NCBI GenBank assembly: GCA_020632495.1
Contig: JACKFL010000005.1
Location: 620,001 to 684,000, forward strand
Direction: 5' to 3'
DNA from: Candidatus Omnitrophota bacterium
Lineage (GTDB): Bacteria; Omnitrophota; Gorgyraeia; Zapsychrales; Zapsychraceae
DNA: 64,000 nucleotides
Position 1 is the first letter of the stretch. Every line of letters starts with the position of its first letter. This document shows, piece after piece, positions 17,126 to 25,699 of this stretch. The notes beneath the pieces were generated by a model. That model did not search any database. It worked only from the letters and a program-made list of their open reading frames with translations, and was not told where the DNA came from. A program made the position numbers and the translations under genes.

Positions 17126-17677
17126 ATGGCTAAGCCCAAACAAATTATGGATGCCGAAGGTGTCAACCGCGCCCTGACCCGGATCGCCCATGAGATCCTG
17201 GAGAAGAACAAAGGGACCGCCGAGTTGTGCCTGGTCGGGATCCGCACGCGCGGCGCCTTTCTCGCCCTGCGCCTGAAAGAATGCATAAAGAATATCGAAA
17301 AGACCGAGGTCCCGGTGGGGATCCTGGATATCACACTGTACCGCGATGACCTCACGCTGGCGTCTTCACAGCCGATCGTGCACGAGACCACCATCCCCTT
17401 CGACATCACCGACAGGAATTTGGTCCTCATCGACGACGTCCTGTTCACCGGGCGGACCATTCGCGCGGCGCTCGACGCGATCACCGACTTCGGCCGTCCC
17501 GGACAAATCCAGCTCGCCGTCCTGATCGACCGCGGTCACCGTGAACTGCCGATCCGCGCCGATTACGTGGGGAAGAATATCCCGACCGCGGAGGACGAGA
17601 GTGTGAAAGTTATGTTGAGCGAAACCGATGACCAGGAGGACAAGGTGGTCGTAAAAAAGGTGAAAAAAGATGGATAA
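17126..17677 (+). CDS. pyrR: Bifunctional pyr operon regulator / uracil phosphoribosyltransferase
   Basis: 183 residues. PyrR binds the pyr leader RNA in response to UMP and can also make UMP from uracil and PRPP. The PRPP loop is VLIDDVLFTGRTIRAALDAI; family motifs VGIRTRGAFLA, DITLYRDDL and DRGHRELPIRADYVGKNIPT are intact. First gene of pyrR-pyrB-pyrC, directly behind its own RNA target, so it is autoregulated. It overlaps pyrB by 8 bp. The last 20 or so residues are Lys-rich and extend past the usual end. Confidence 0.97.
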   Translation: MAKPKQIMDAEGVNRALTRIAHEILEKNKGTAELCLVGIRTRGAFLALRLKECIKNIEKTEVPVGILDITLYRDDLTLASSQPIVHETTIPFDITDRNLVLIDDVLFTGRTIRAALDAITDFGRPGQIQLAVLIDRGHRELPIRADYVGKNIPTAEDESVKVMLSETDDQEDKVVVKKVKKDG

Positions 17678-18605
17678 ATGGACCAGGCATCATCTGCTCG
17701 ATTTGCAGGGCCTCAGCAAGGAAGAGTTGGAAACGATCCTCGAAACGGCCAAGTCCTTTAAGGAAGTCTCGGCCCGGGAGGTCAAGAAAGTCCCGGCCCT
17801 GCGCGGGAAAACCATCGTGTCGCTCTTTCTGGAGCCGTCGACCCGGACGCGCGGTTCGTTTGAGCTGGCGGCCAAGCGGCTGTCGGCCGATACGATCAAT
17901 ATGTCGGGAACAGGCAGTTCGCTGTCCAAGGGCGAAACGATCGTCGATATGGCCAAAAATATCGAGGCCATGAACGTTGATTTGATCATCGTCCGCCATG
18001 CCGACGCGGGCGTGCCGTATATGCTGGCCAACAATCTTAAAGCGGCGGTGGTCAACGCCGGGGACGGCTGCCGGTCGCATCCCACGCAGGCCCTGCTCGA
18101 CATGTTCACTATCAAAGAAAAAAAAGGGCGGATCGAAGGGTTGAAGGTTGCCATTGTCGGCGACATCCTGCATTCGCGGGTGGCGCGTTCCAACATTGTC
18201 GGCTTGACTCGGCTGGGCGCCGAGGTGACCGTGTGCGGTCCTTCGACGCTGATCCCGATCGGTATCGAGAAGATGGGCGTCAAGGTGAGTTATGATCTCA
18301 ATGAGACGATCAAGGACAAGGACGTCGTGATGCTGCTGCGCCTGCAGAAGGAGCGCCAGCACGAAAATTATCTCCCGTCGATCCGCGAGTACGCGATCCA
18401 GTTCGGGGTCAACAAAAACCGACTGCGGCATGCCAAAAAGGATGTCATGATCATGCATCCCGGACCGACCAACCGCGGCGTCGAGCTTTCGGCCGAAGTG
18501 GCGGACGGCGAGTATTCGGTGATCCTCGATCAGGTGACCAACGGGGTGGCCGTCCGCATGGCGGTGTTGTATCTGACGCTGGGGACGAAAGAGGTTGAGG
18601 ATTAA
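17670..18605 (+). CDS. pyrB: Aspartate carbamoyltransferase catalytic chain
   Basis: 311 residues. Joins carbamoyl phosphate and aspartate, the second step of UMP synthesis. Carbamoyl-phosphate site FLEPSTRTRGSFE, HPTQALLDMFT and HPGPTNRGVELS are present. No regulatory chain (pyrI) is nearby, as in Bacillus-type trimers. Start overlaps the end of pyrR (ATGGATAA), so translation is coupled. Confidence 0.97.
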   Translation: MDKWTRHHLLDLQGLSKEELETILETAKSFKEVSAREVKKVPALRGKTIVSLFLEPSTRTRGSFELAAKRLSADTINMSGTGSSLSKGETIVDMAKNIEAMNVDLIIVRHADAGVPYMLANNLKAAVVNAGDGCRSHPTQALLDMFTIKEKKGRIEGLKVAIVGDILHSRVARSNIVGLTRLGAEVTVCGPSTLIPIGIEKMGVKVSYDLNETIKDKDVVMLLRLQKERQHENYLPSIREYAIQFGVNKNRLRHAKKDVMIMHPGPTNRGVELSAEVADGEYSVILDQVTNGVAVRMAVLYLTLGTKEVED

Positions 18606-18744
18606 CCCGGAACCGATCTCGAACAGTGAATCTTCGAAATTCGAGGGAAAATCGAATAACCGAATGTCAATATCATCGAAACCTCTGTGGACAGTCGGAA
18701 TTGATTACGGACAAACATTACTACATTAACTTTAGGAAAACGAT
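18606..18744 (+). repeat. pyrB-pyrC gap with degenerate TTCGA-rich repeat
   Basis: 139 bp between pyrB and pyrC. Bases about 18625-18680 carry words such as AATCTTCGAAATTCGAGGG, a worn copy of the intergenic repeat seen at 24.1, 29.5 and 31.0 kb. No second PyrR hairpin is visible here. Confidence 0.55.
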
Positions 18745-20046
18745 ATGTCACTTCTCATCAAGAATGCCCTGATCGTCAATGCCGATAAGAAAGAAAAACA
18801 GAAACAAGATATCTTTATCGACCGCGGACAGATTCAGCAAATCGCGCCGTCGCTCAAGGTCAAAGCGGGCAAGACGATCGACGCTGAGGGGCTGCTGGTC
18901 CTGCCCGGGTTGATCGACATTCACGTGCATTTGCGCACCCCCGGCCAGGAATACAAAGAGGACCTCGAAAGCGGTTCGCAGGCCGCGGTCAAGGGCGGCT
19001 TCACCAGTATGATGTGCATGCCCAACACGCGTCCGGTCATCGACAACGCGATGATCGTCGAGGGGATCCTGAACGAATCCCGGCGACTGGGGCTGTGCCA
19101 TATCGTGCCGATCGGATCGATCACGCGCGGCCAGAAAGACCAGGAGCTGGTGGATATGTTCGATCTCAAGAAGGCCGGCTGTTTGGCCCTGTCCGATGAC
19201 GGTAAGAGCGTCGTCAACAGCCAGCTCATGCGCCGGGCCATCGAGTATGCCAAGATGGTGGACATCCTGTTGATCCAGCATTGTGAAGACCCGCTGATCA
19301 GCGCCGGCGGGGCGATGAACGAAGGGGCGACTTCGACCATGCTCGGTATCAAACCCGACCCGTACATTTCCGAAAGCATCATCGTCAGCCGGGATATCGA
19401 GCTGGTGCATTTTCTGGGCGGACGCGTCCACTTCGCGCACATGAGCTGCCGGCGGTCGGTCGAACTCATCCGGCAGGCCAAAAAGCAGGGAATCCCGGTC
19501 ACGGCCGAGGCCTGTCCGCATCACTTCGCGTTGACCGAGGAAGCGGTCCGCAGTTTTGATACGCATACCAAGATGAACCCGCCGCTGCGCACCGCAGATG
19601 ACGTGGAGGCGATCAAGGAAGGTTTGAAGGACGGGACCATCGATCTGATCGTCACCGATCACGCCCCGCACTCCAAAGAGGACAAGGAAGTCAGTTTTGA
19701 GCAGGCCCCCTTCGGAATCATCGGCCTCGAAACCTCGCTGGCCCTGACGATCACCGAACTGGTCAAGCCCGGGATCCTGAGCTGGGAACAGGTTGTTGAC
19801 AAAATGTCCACTTCCCAGGCCCGCATCGCCGGGATGGAAGGCAAAGGGGCTATTGCCGAGGGATATGATGCTGATATCACCCTGATCGATCCGGATTTGG
19901 AGTGGGAGGTAACCCCTGAAGATACCGTGTCCAAGTCCAAAAACAGCCCGTTTTTCGGGACAAAGCTGACCGGACGGGTCCAGACCACGATTTACGGCGG
20001 AAAGGTCGTATATCAGGACAAATTGAACCCGGTCGCGGCCCCCTAG
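18745..20046 (+). CDS. pyrC: Dihydroorotase (class I)
   Basis: 433 residues. Cyclises carbamoyl aspartate to dihydroorotate. Metal ligands are seen in LPGLIDIHVHLRTPGQ (HxH), then later His residues in LIQHCED and FAHMSCRRS, and the catalytic Asp in VTDHAPHSKEDK. Third gene of the PyrR-controlled operon, 139 bp after pyrB across a repeat remnant. Confidence 0.97.
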   Translation: MSLLIKNALIVNADKKEKQKQDIFIDRGQIQQIAPSLKVKAGKTIDAEGLLVLPGLIDIHVHLRTPGQEYKEDLESGSQAAVKGGFTSMMCMPNTRPVIDNAMIVEGILNESRRLGLCHIVPIGSITRGQKDQELVDMFDLKKAGCLALSDDGKSVVNSQLMRRAIEYAKMVDILLIQHCEDPLISAGGAMNEGATSTMLGIKPDPYISESIIVSRDIELVHFLGGRVHFAHMSCRRSVELIRQAKKQGIPVTAEACPHHFALTEEAVRSFDTHTKMNPPLRTADDVEAIKEGLKDGTIDLIVTDHAPHSKEDKEVSFEQAPFGIIGLETSLALTITELVKPGILSWEQVVDKMSTSQARIAGMEGKGAIAEGYDADITLIDPDLEWEVTPEDTVSKSKNSPFFGTKLTGRVQTTIYGGKVVYQDKLNPVAAP

Positions 20047-20293
20047 CGAGGCAAAAAAATAATGTCCGCGGGCGGATAAGTCATACTACATATAGTCACA
20101 ATCCACAGTTTTCTTGTGGGTTGTGGAAAACTCGAATAATGTCAATATCCCATAATATTCGCTGTAATTGTATCAAAGTGGAGTGGTTTTAAAAATAACA
20201 GTCTTTTTAGGGGAGCATATTTTGCGTTTTAGGCCGATTGTGGCCTGATGCGGACGCCACGAAGTTGTCAAACAGAGAGGGTGTGAATAACTT
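20047..20293. other. A+T-rich 247-bp gap with two DnaA-box-like sites
   Basis: Non-coding. The minus strand carries TTTTCCACA (20122-20130) and TTATTCACA (20282-20290), both matching TTWTNCACA. A small aggcc/ggcct hairpin lies near 20230. No convincing terminator for pyrC was found. No dnaA, dnaN or gyrB is near, so I do not call an origin. Confidence 0.35.
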
Positions 20294-20767
20294 ATGCGTA
20301 AACAAATGATCACGATATCGGTTATCGGCGGGTCAGAGATTGATGATGAGGTGGAGCGGTTAGCAACGAATGTCGGTCGTGTTGTGGCCGAGGTGGGGGC
20401 TGTATTGGTTTGCGGAGGTCTTATGGGGAGTATGCGGGGGGCTTCCAAGGGTGCCAAGGAGGCCGGCGGGCTCACCATCGGCCTGTTGCCGGGAAAGGAC
20501 AAGGCCGACGCCAATGAGTATATCGACATCGCGCTGCCGCTGACAATCGGTTTCGCCCGGAATGCCTGTGTGGCCGCCAGCGCGGACGTGATCATCGCCC
20601 TGCCCGGCAGTCACGGGACTTCCTCCGAGATTTCCTACGGTCTGGTGTACAAACGGCCGGTGATCGATATCGGCGGCTGGAACCGCCCCGGCATGATCCC
20701 CGTTCAGGACACGGCCGAATTGAAGCCGCTCCTGGAAAAAATGATCGCGGACCTGCGTGAACAATGA
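20294..20767 (+). CDS. TIGR00725-type Rossmann (LOG/DprA-like) protein
   Basis: 157 residues. Starts with ISVIGGSEIDDE, then VLVCGGLMGSMRGASKGAKEAGG and IALPGSHGTSSEISYGL. These are the nucleotide-binding motifs of the lysine-decarboxylase-like/LOG superfamily, in the short TIGR00725 form. LOG relatives release cytokinin-type bases from nucleotide monophosphates, so a nucleotide phosphoribohydrolase is possible, but the true substrate is unknown. Its stop overlaps the next start (ATGA). Confidence 0.85.
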   Translation: MRKQMITISVIGGSEIDDEVERLATNVGRVVAEVGAVLVCGGLMGSMRGASKGAKEAGGLTIGLLPGKDKADANEYIDIALPLTIGFARNACVAASADVIIALPGSHGTSSEISYGLVYKRPVIDIGGWNRPGMIPVQDTAELKPLLEKMIADLREQ

Positions 20768-22500
20768 AATGGCGGGGGATCACATGCGCGCTGCTCATCA
20801 TCCTCGCGGGATTTCTCAGTTACGCCAACTCGTTCGACAATTCCTTTCAGTTTGACGGCTACACGCTGATCCTGGAAAACCCGGCGGTTCGCGACGTCTT
20901 CAATACCGCGGTGTGGCGGGATTTCTTTCAATCCCATCACCGGGCCCGTTTCATCGGATTTCTTTCCCTCGGCTTCAACTACTATTGGCATCAAGACCGT
21001 GTTTTTGGATACCATGTGGTCAACTGGCTGATTCACCTGGTTAATGCCGGACTGGTCTTCGGCATGGTAAGTCTCATCGGCCGGACCCCGCGGATGGACC
21101 AGGAAGGCTGGGCGCGGCAGGCCCGCCTTATCGCGCTGATCGCCGCGTTGATTTTCGTGACCCATCCGCTGCAGACCCAGGCCGTCACATACATTTATCA
21201 GCGGCTCACGTCCGTGGCGGCGCTTTTTTATCTGTTAACGGTCAATGCCTACCTGAAAGGCCGGCTCGCCCCGGCAGGCGCGGGCACAAAATACTACATC
21301 CTCGCGGCGGTAAGTGCCGTCCTGGGGATGTTCAGCAAGGAAACCGTCTTCACGCTGCCGGTCATGATCTTTTGTGCCGAGCGGTACTTCTTTCCGTCCG
21401 AGCGGCGAAAAAGTTTTTGGACATATCTGCCGCTGGCCTTCTTGTTGGTGATTCCGCTGATCCTGCTGTTCGATGTCGGGCATGTGTTTAAACCGCGGGC
21501 GGTGCGCGCGGCCACCCACGCGGTCGTGGACAGCCGGACGTATCTGCTGACGCAGTTCAACGTGATCGTGACGTATCTGCGTCTGTTGATTTTCCCGGTC
21601 GGGCAGAGTTTGGAACATGATTTTCCGGTCAGCCGCGGATTGTTCGACGGACCGACATGGATAAATCTGCTGGCCCTGCTCGGCCTGGCGGGATTGGCCT
21701 TCAAGATGCGCCGCACACAAAGGTTGATTTCCTTCGGGATCGTTTGGTTCTTTGTCGCGCTGGCCGTCGAGTCCAGCATCATCCCGCTGCGCTATGTAAT
21801 TGCCGAGCACCGTCTGTACCTGCCGTTGGCCGGATTTTCCGTGGCCGCGGCTGCGGCCATGGTGCGCTGGCTGCCGGAGCGGGTGGCACTGAGCGCGGGA
21901 CTGTCGGCGGCGTTGGTGCTGGGCTGCCTGACCTTCCAGCGTAACGCAGTCTGGCAGGATGAGGTCACGCTGTGGTCGGATGTTGTACGTCAACAGCCGC
22001 AGTATCCGTATGGACATTTCGCCCTGGGGGTCGCGTATCAACGCGCGGGCCGTCCGGACGATGCCTACCGCGAGTACGCGATCACGCTGCAACAATACGA
22101 TCAGACGCAAAAGATTCTCGACATCGAGCTGCTGTCTGAAATTTACAATAATATGGGGATCCTGGATTATCTGGCGGGTAAGGATCAACCCGCCGAGGCC
22201 CATCTCCTCAAGGCCCTGGAGTATCGTCCGGATTTTCCCAAGGCCCTGGCCAATTTGGGCCGGCTATATTATGAACATGAACGGTACACCGCGGCCGAAC
22301 GCTATCTGACCGCGGCCGTGGAGAAGCAGCGGAATTTCCCGCATTCCTATTTCTATCTGGGACTGACGCAGCAGCGGCTCGGTAACCGCGCCGGCGCCCG
22401 GCAATCCCTGCAGTCCGCGCTCAGCCTGTTCGCACGGCAGGGCGATGAGAAGATGGCGACGGCTGCACAAAGCGCGATAACAGGATTGGGAGAGGAATAA
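20764..22500 (+). CDS. Polytopic membrane protein with C-terminal TPR repeats
   Basis: 578 residues. An N-terminal anchor and luminal-type loop (YANSFDNSFQFDGYTLI) are followed by about ten hydrophobic segments to residue 400, then tetratricopeptide repeats (about 410-575; for example FAKALANLGRLYYEHERYTAAERY-like units). The layout matches TMTC-like/GT-C glycosyltransferase-type proteins of bacteria, so it may glycosylate exported proteins or assemble an envelope structure. A paralogue lies at 43.6 kb. It is translationally coupled to the upstream gene, and mutM follows after 2 bp. Confidence 0.8.
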   Translation: MKWRGITCALLIILAGFLSYANSFDNSFQFDGYTLILENPAVRDVFNTAVWRDFFQSHHRARFIGFLSLGFNYYWHQDRVFGYHVVNWLIHLVNAGLVFGMVSLIGRTPRMDQEGWARQARLIALIAALIFVTHPLQTQAVTYIYQRLTSVAALFYLLTVNAYLKGRLAPAGAGTKYYILAAVSAVLGMFSKETVFTLPVMIFCAERYFFPSERRKSFWTYLPLAFLLVIPLILLFDVGHVFKPRAVRAATHAVVDSRTYLLTQFNVIVTYLRLLIFPVGQSLEHDFPVSRGLFDGPTWINLLALLGLAGLAFKMRRTQRLISFGIVWFFVALAVESSIIPLRYVIAEHRLYLPLAGFSVAAAAAMVRWLPERVALSAGLSAALVLGCLTFQRNAVWQDEVTLWSDVVRQQPQYPYGHFALGVAYQRAGRPDDAYREYAITLQQYDQTQKILDIELLSEIYNNMGILDYLAGKDQPAEAHLLKALEYRPDFPKALANLGRLYYEHERYTAAERYLTAAVEKQRNFPHSYFYLGLTQQRLGNRAGARQSLQSALSLFARQGDEKMATAAQSAITGLGEE

Positions 22501-22502
22501 TC

Positions 22503-23327
22503 ATGCCGGAGCTTCCCGAGGTGGAAACCATGGCGCGCGACCTGCGCCGCAAGATCACCGGGTTGACGGTTGAGGAGGTGCGGGTGTTCGACCGGCGGGT
22601 CATCGCCGGTTTTGACACCGGCCGTTTTGTCCGTGAAATGACCGGCGCCGCCTTCCGCGCGGTCGAGCGCCGCGGCAAAGGGATTATCATAACCCTGGAC
22701 CGCGGCAAGTATCTCTTTGTCCAGGTAAAGATGACCGGCTACTTTGTTTACGGCCCGGATTTGCGGGAAAACGGCGGTTCGGCGGAGACCAAAGTCATCT
22801 TCCGGCTTTCCAACGGGGACTTTTTAAATTATAATGACCAGCGATTATTCGGCTGGTTATACCTGGTTGACCGTCTGGAAGACATTCCCTACCTGACGAC
22901 CATCGGTCCGGAGCCCCTCGGCAAGGACTTCAGTGTCGACTGGCTCACCCGGGAACTCAAGAAGCGGTCCTCGCCGATCAAGCCCCTGCTGATGAATCAG
23001 CAGTTCATCGCCGGCATCGGCAATATCTATGCGTCGGAAATCCTGTTCTCGGCCAAGGTGAATCCCAGGAAACGGGCCCGGCAGCTGACCCGCCGGCAGA
23101 TCGAAGACGTGCACCGTCATACGGTTTCGATCCTGGAGGAGTCGATCCGGTTGCGCGGGACCTCGATGCGCAACTACCGCGACGCGCAGGGACGCAAGGG
23201 TCGGTTTATGGACCGCATCCGGGTATACGGCAAGCAGGACGAAGATTGCCCGGAATGTTCTCAGCCGATCATCCGCATCGTGCAGGCCCAGCGCAGCACG
23301 TTTTATTGCAAACACTGTCAAAAATAA
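22503..23327 (+). CDS. mutM: Formamidopyrimidine-DNA glycosylase
   Basis: 274 residues. Removes 8-oxoguanine and ring-opened purines, with AP lyase activity. Catalytic Pro2-Glu3 in MPELPEVETMARDL, a helix-two-turn-helix region with QQFIAGIGNIYASEILF, and a C-terminal zinc finger CPECSQPI...FYCKHCQK. All catalytic elements are complete. Confidence 0.97.
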   Translation: MPELPEVETMARDLRRKITGLTVEEVRVFDRRVIAGFDTGRFVREMTGAAFRAVERRGKGIIITLDRGKYLFVQVKMTGYFVYGPDLRENGGSAETKVIFRLSNGDFLNYNDQRLFGWLYLVDRLEDIPYLTTIGPEPLGKDFSVDWLTRELKKRSSPIKPLLMNQQFIAGIGNIYASEILFSAKVNPRKRARQLTRRQIEDVHRHTVSILEESIRLRGTSMRNYRDAQGRKGRFMDRIRVYGKQDEDCPECSQPIIRIVQAQRSTFYCKHCQK

Positions 23328-23332
23328 ACCGC

Positions 23333-24109
23333 ATGCCCGAACTGCAAAACATATACACGGTCGTCTCCAACGAAAAACTCTGCCCGGCATTTCACCGCCT
23401 GTGCTTTGACGCGCCGGCCATCCGCGATGACGTGCGGGCCGGTCAGTTCGTGCATATCCGCACCAACGCGCAGGGCTATGAGCCGTTCTTCCGCCGGCCG
23501 TTCAGCGTTTACCGCGCCCAAAAACATATTGAGGTCTTTTACGAGGTCGTCGGGCCCGGCACCGGGATCATGTCACAATGGAAGAAAGGCGACCGCATCG
23601 ACGTGCTCGGACCGGTCGGCACGCCGTTCTCCCATCCGCCGGAGGGAATCAAACAGGTGGTGATGGTCGCCGGCGGCATCGGTGTGGCGCCGTTTTTGAT
23701 CCTGAGCGACGAACTCAAAAAGCGCGGACTGCAACTGGTCTTGTTGTACGGCGGCCGCAGCGGCGATCATGTGTATGAAATGAAGGAATTCAAGGCCAAC
23801 GGCTGTGAGATTCACGTGGCCACCAATGACGGGGCGGCGGGCGTTAAAGGATTTGTCAGCGAACATTTCGACAAGATCGACCTGAATCCGCAGTCGACGA
23901 TGGTCTACACCTGCGGCCCGCACGCCATGATGCATGCGGTGCAGCAATTCACGAAGAAGCACAAGCTGCGCGCGCAGGCGGCGTGCGAAGAGATCATGGC
24001 CTGCGCCCTGGGCGCGTGCCTGGGCTGCTCCATACGCACGACCAAGGGTTTTCGGACGGTTTGCTATGACGGGCCGGTGTTTGACTTGCAAGAGATCATA
24101 TTTGATTGA
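23333..24109 (+). CDS. pyrK: Dihydroorotate dehydrogenase electron-transfer subunit
   Basis: 258 residues. Passes electrons from PyrD to NAD+ in class 1B dihydroorotate dehydrogenase. FAD-binding RPFSVYRA, NAD region VMVAGGIGVAPFLIL, YTCGPHAMM, and a 2Fe-2S ligand set in CEEIMACALGACLGCSI with a later Cys in RTVCYDG. The frame is open upstream inside mutM, but the ATG at 23333, 5 bp after mutM, gives the normal start. pyrD follows 670 bp downstream, past a repeat and a TauE-like gene. Confidence 0.92.
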   Translation: MPELQNIYTVVSNEKLCPAFHRLCFDAPAIRDDVRAGQFVHIRTNAQGYEPFFRRPFSVYRAQKHIEVFYEVVGPGTGIMSQWKKGDRIDVLGPVGTPFSHPPEGIKQVVMVAGGIGVAPFLILSDELKKRGLQLVLLYGGRSGDHVYEMKEFKANGCEIHVATNDGAAGVKGFVSEHFDKIDLNPQSTMVYTCGPHAMMHAVQQFTKKHKLRAQAACEEIMACALGACLGCSIRTTKGFRTVCYDGPVFDLQEIIFD

Positions 24110-24418
24110 GTAAGGGGGGGGGGATTAATTTCGAATATCGAATCTTCGAATATCGAGGGAATATCGAATTCTCAAATCACCGAATGTTCGAAACACTGGT
24201 TATAGGAATTTTGTGAATTTGAAATTCGGAATTGTTTCGGTCCTTCGAATTTAGGTGATTCGATATTCTCCCTCGACTCCGCTCGGGACGGTGAGCGAAG
24301 TCGAATCCTTCGATTCTACTCAGGATTCGACCCTGAGCATGGGTCGAAGGGTCGAACCGCTTCGAAAATTCGATATTCGGATTTCGATATTTATAAGCGC
24401 ATCAACACGGAGAAACTT
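24110..24418. repeat. TTCGA-rich intergenic repeat element with 130-bp inverted-copy core
   Basis: 309-bp non-coding gap. It opens with a G10 tract (24114-24123). The rest (about 24126-24395) is built from words like TTCGAATATCGAAT, with partly complementary ends. The part at 24255-24385 recurs, inverted and almost identical, at 30965-31094. It includes the palindrome CTCGACTCCGCTCGGGACGG/GAGCGAAGTCGA and GATTCGACCCTGAGCATGGG. It looks like a REP/MITE-type non-coding element. Confidence 0.8.
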
Positions 24419-24778
24419 ATGCCAATAATCGCATACATGCTGATCGGCCTCGCCGGAGGCTTCGTGGGCGGTGCGCTCGGCCTCGGAGGCGGGGCGGTGA
24501 TGGTGCCGTTACTCGTCATGGTGGGGGGCTTAACCCAGCATCAGGCGCAGGGCACGGTGATCGGATTGTTGACGGTCCCGGTCTTTCTCGCCGCGGCGTG
24601 GCGTTACTACGCGGCGGGTAATCTTCAGCTGAATATCACGGGACTGATGATCATCGGGTTCGTGATCGGGTCATTCGCGGGCGCGCACCTGGTTCAGTAT
24701 CTGCCGGCGGCGATCCTCAAACGGATATTCGGTGTGGCGCTGGTCCTCATCGGACTGAAAATGGTGCTTTTGAAATAA
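24419..24778 (+). CDS. Short TauE/SafE-family membrane protein
   Basis: 119 residues, about half the length of a full TauE/SafE sulfite exporter. Opening motif GLAGGFVGGALGLGGGAVMVPLL is the family signature. About four hydrophobic helices are present. Such half-length forms probably dimerise to build a transporter for an organic or inorganic anion. pyrD starts 2 bp after its stop, so it is in the pyrD-pyrF transcript, but no link to pyrimidines is evident. Confidence 0.85.
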   Translation: MPIIAYMLIGLAGGFVGGALGLGGGAVMVPLLVMVGGLTQHQAQGTVIGLLTVPVFLAAAWRYYAAGNLQLNITGLMIIGFVIGSFAGAHLVQYLPAAILKRIFGVALVLIGLKMVLLK

Positions 24779-24780
24779 CT

Positions 24781-25698
24781 ATGGATGATCTCAAATTAAA
24801 AGTGAAGATCGGCAAGGCCTCCTTCGCCAATCCGGTGACGGTGGCCTCCGGGACATTCGGTCACGCGGAAAAGTATTACGACCTTGAAGAGGTCAAGAAG
24901 CTCGGCGCGATCGTGCCGAAGACGGTGACATTGCCCGCGCAGGAGGGCAATCCGCCCGTGCGCATCGTGGAGACGCCGTCGGGCATGCTCAACGCGATCG
25001 GCATCGAGAATCCCGGCGCCGACGGCTTTATTGCCGACAAGCTGCCCGGTTTTCAAAACGTCGGCGTGCCGTTGATCATCAGTGTGCTCGGTCACACCGA
25101 TAAAGAATTTGAAATCCTCACCGAAAAGTTCACCGCGGCCGGCGGTTTTGCCGCGCTTGAGTTGAACCTGTCGTGCCCGAACCTCGGCCACAAAACCCTG
25201 GTGGCGCAGGATCCCAAGGCCACGGCGCGGATCATCAAAAAGGTCAAGAAGATCGCCGCGGTCCCGGTCATCGCCAAGCTCGCGCCGAACGTCACCGATA
25301 TCACCGTGATCGCTCAGGCCGCCGAGGACGCCGGCGCCGACGGGTTGAGCCTGATCAACACGCTGACCGGGATGGTGATCGATGTCGAAAAGCAGCGTTC
25401 GGTGCTGGGCAATTTTACCGGCGGCTTGAGCGGCCCGGCGATCCGGCCGGTGGCCGTGAATATGGTGTATCAGACGGCGCAGAAGGTGAAGATCCCGATT
25501 ATCGCCATGGGCGGCATTGCCGATGCCTCCGATGCCCTGCAGTTTATTCTGGCCGGTGCGACCATGGTCGCCGTGGGCACCATGAATTTCGTCAATCCGC
25601 GCGCGCCGCTGGACGTGCTCAACGGGATCGTCGATTACATGCGGCGGCACGACATCAACGACATCCGCAAATTAAGAGGAAAGGTTAAAAGAAAATAA
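24781..25698 (+). CDS. pyrD: Dihydroorotate dehydrogenase, class 1B catalytic subunit
   Basis: 305 residues. FMN enzyme oxidising dihydroorotate to orotate. ALELNLSCPNLG carries the active-site Cys of class 1 enzymes; IAKLAPNVTDI, LINTLTGM and IIAMGGIADASDALQFILAGA are the FMN/phosphate motifs. The presence of pyrK upstream supports the NAD-linked 1B type. pyrF begins 1 bp after the stop. Confidence 0.96.
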   Translation: MDDLKLKVKIGKASFANPVTVASGTFGHAEKYYDLEEVKKLGAIVPKTVTLPAQEGNPPVRIVETPSGMLNAIGIENPGADGFIADKLPGFQNVGVPLIISVLGHTDKEFEILTEKFTAAGGFAALELNLSCPNLGHKTLVAQDPKATARIIKKVKKIAAVPVIAKLAPNVTDITVIAQAAEDAGADGLSLINTLTGMVIDVEKQRSVLGNFTGGLSGPAIRPVAVNMVYQTAQKVKIPIIAMGGIADASDALQFILAGATMVAVGTMNFVNPRAPLDVLNGIVDYMRRHDINDIRKLRGKVKRK

Positions 25699-25699
25699 C

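Noticed and set aside
20047..20293. Chromosomal origin
   Set aside because: Only two DnaA-box matches and no dnaA, dnaN, gyrB or rpmH nearby.
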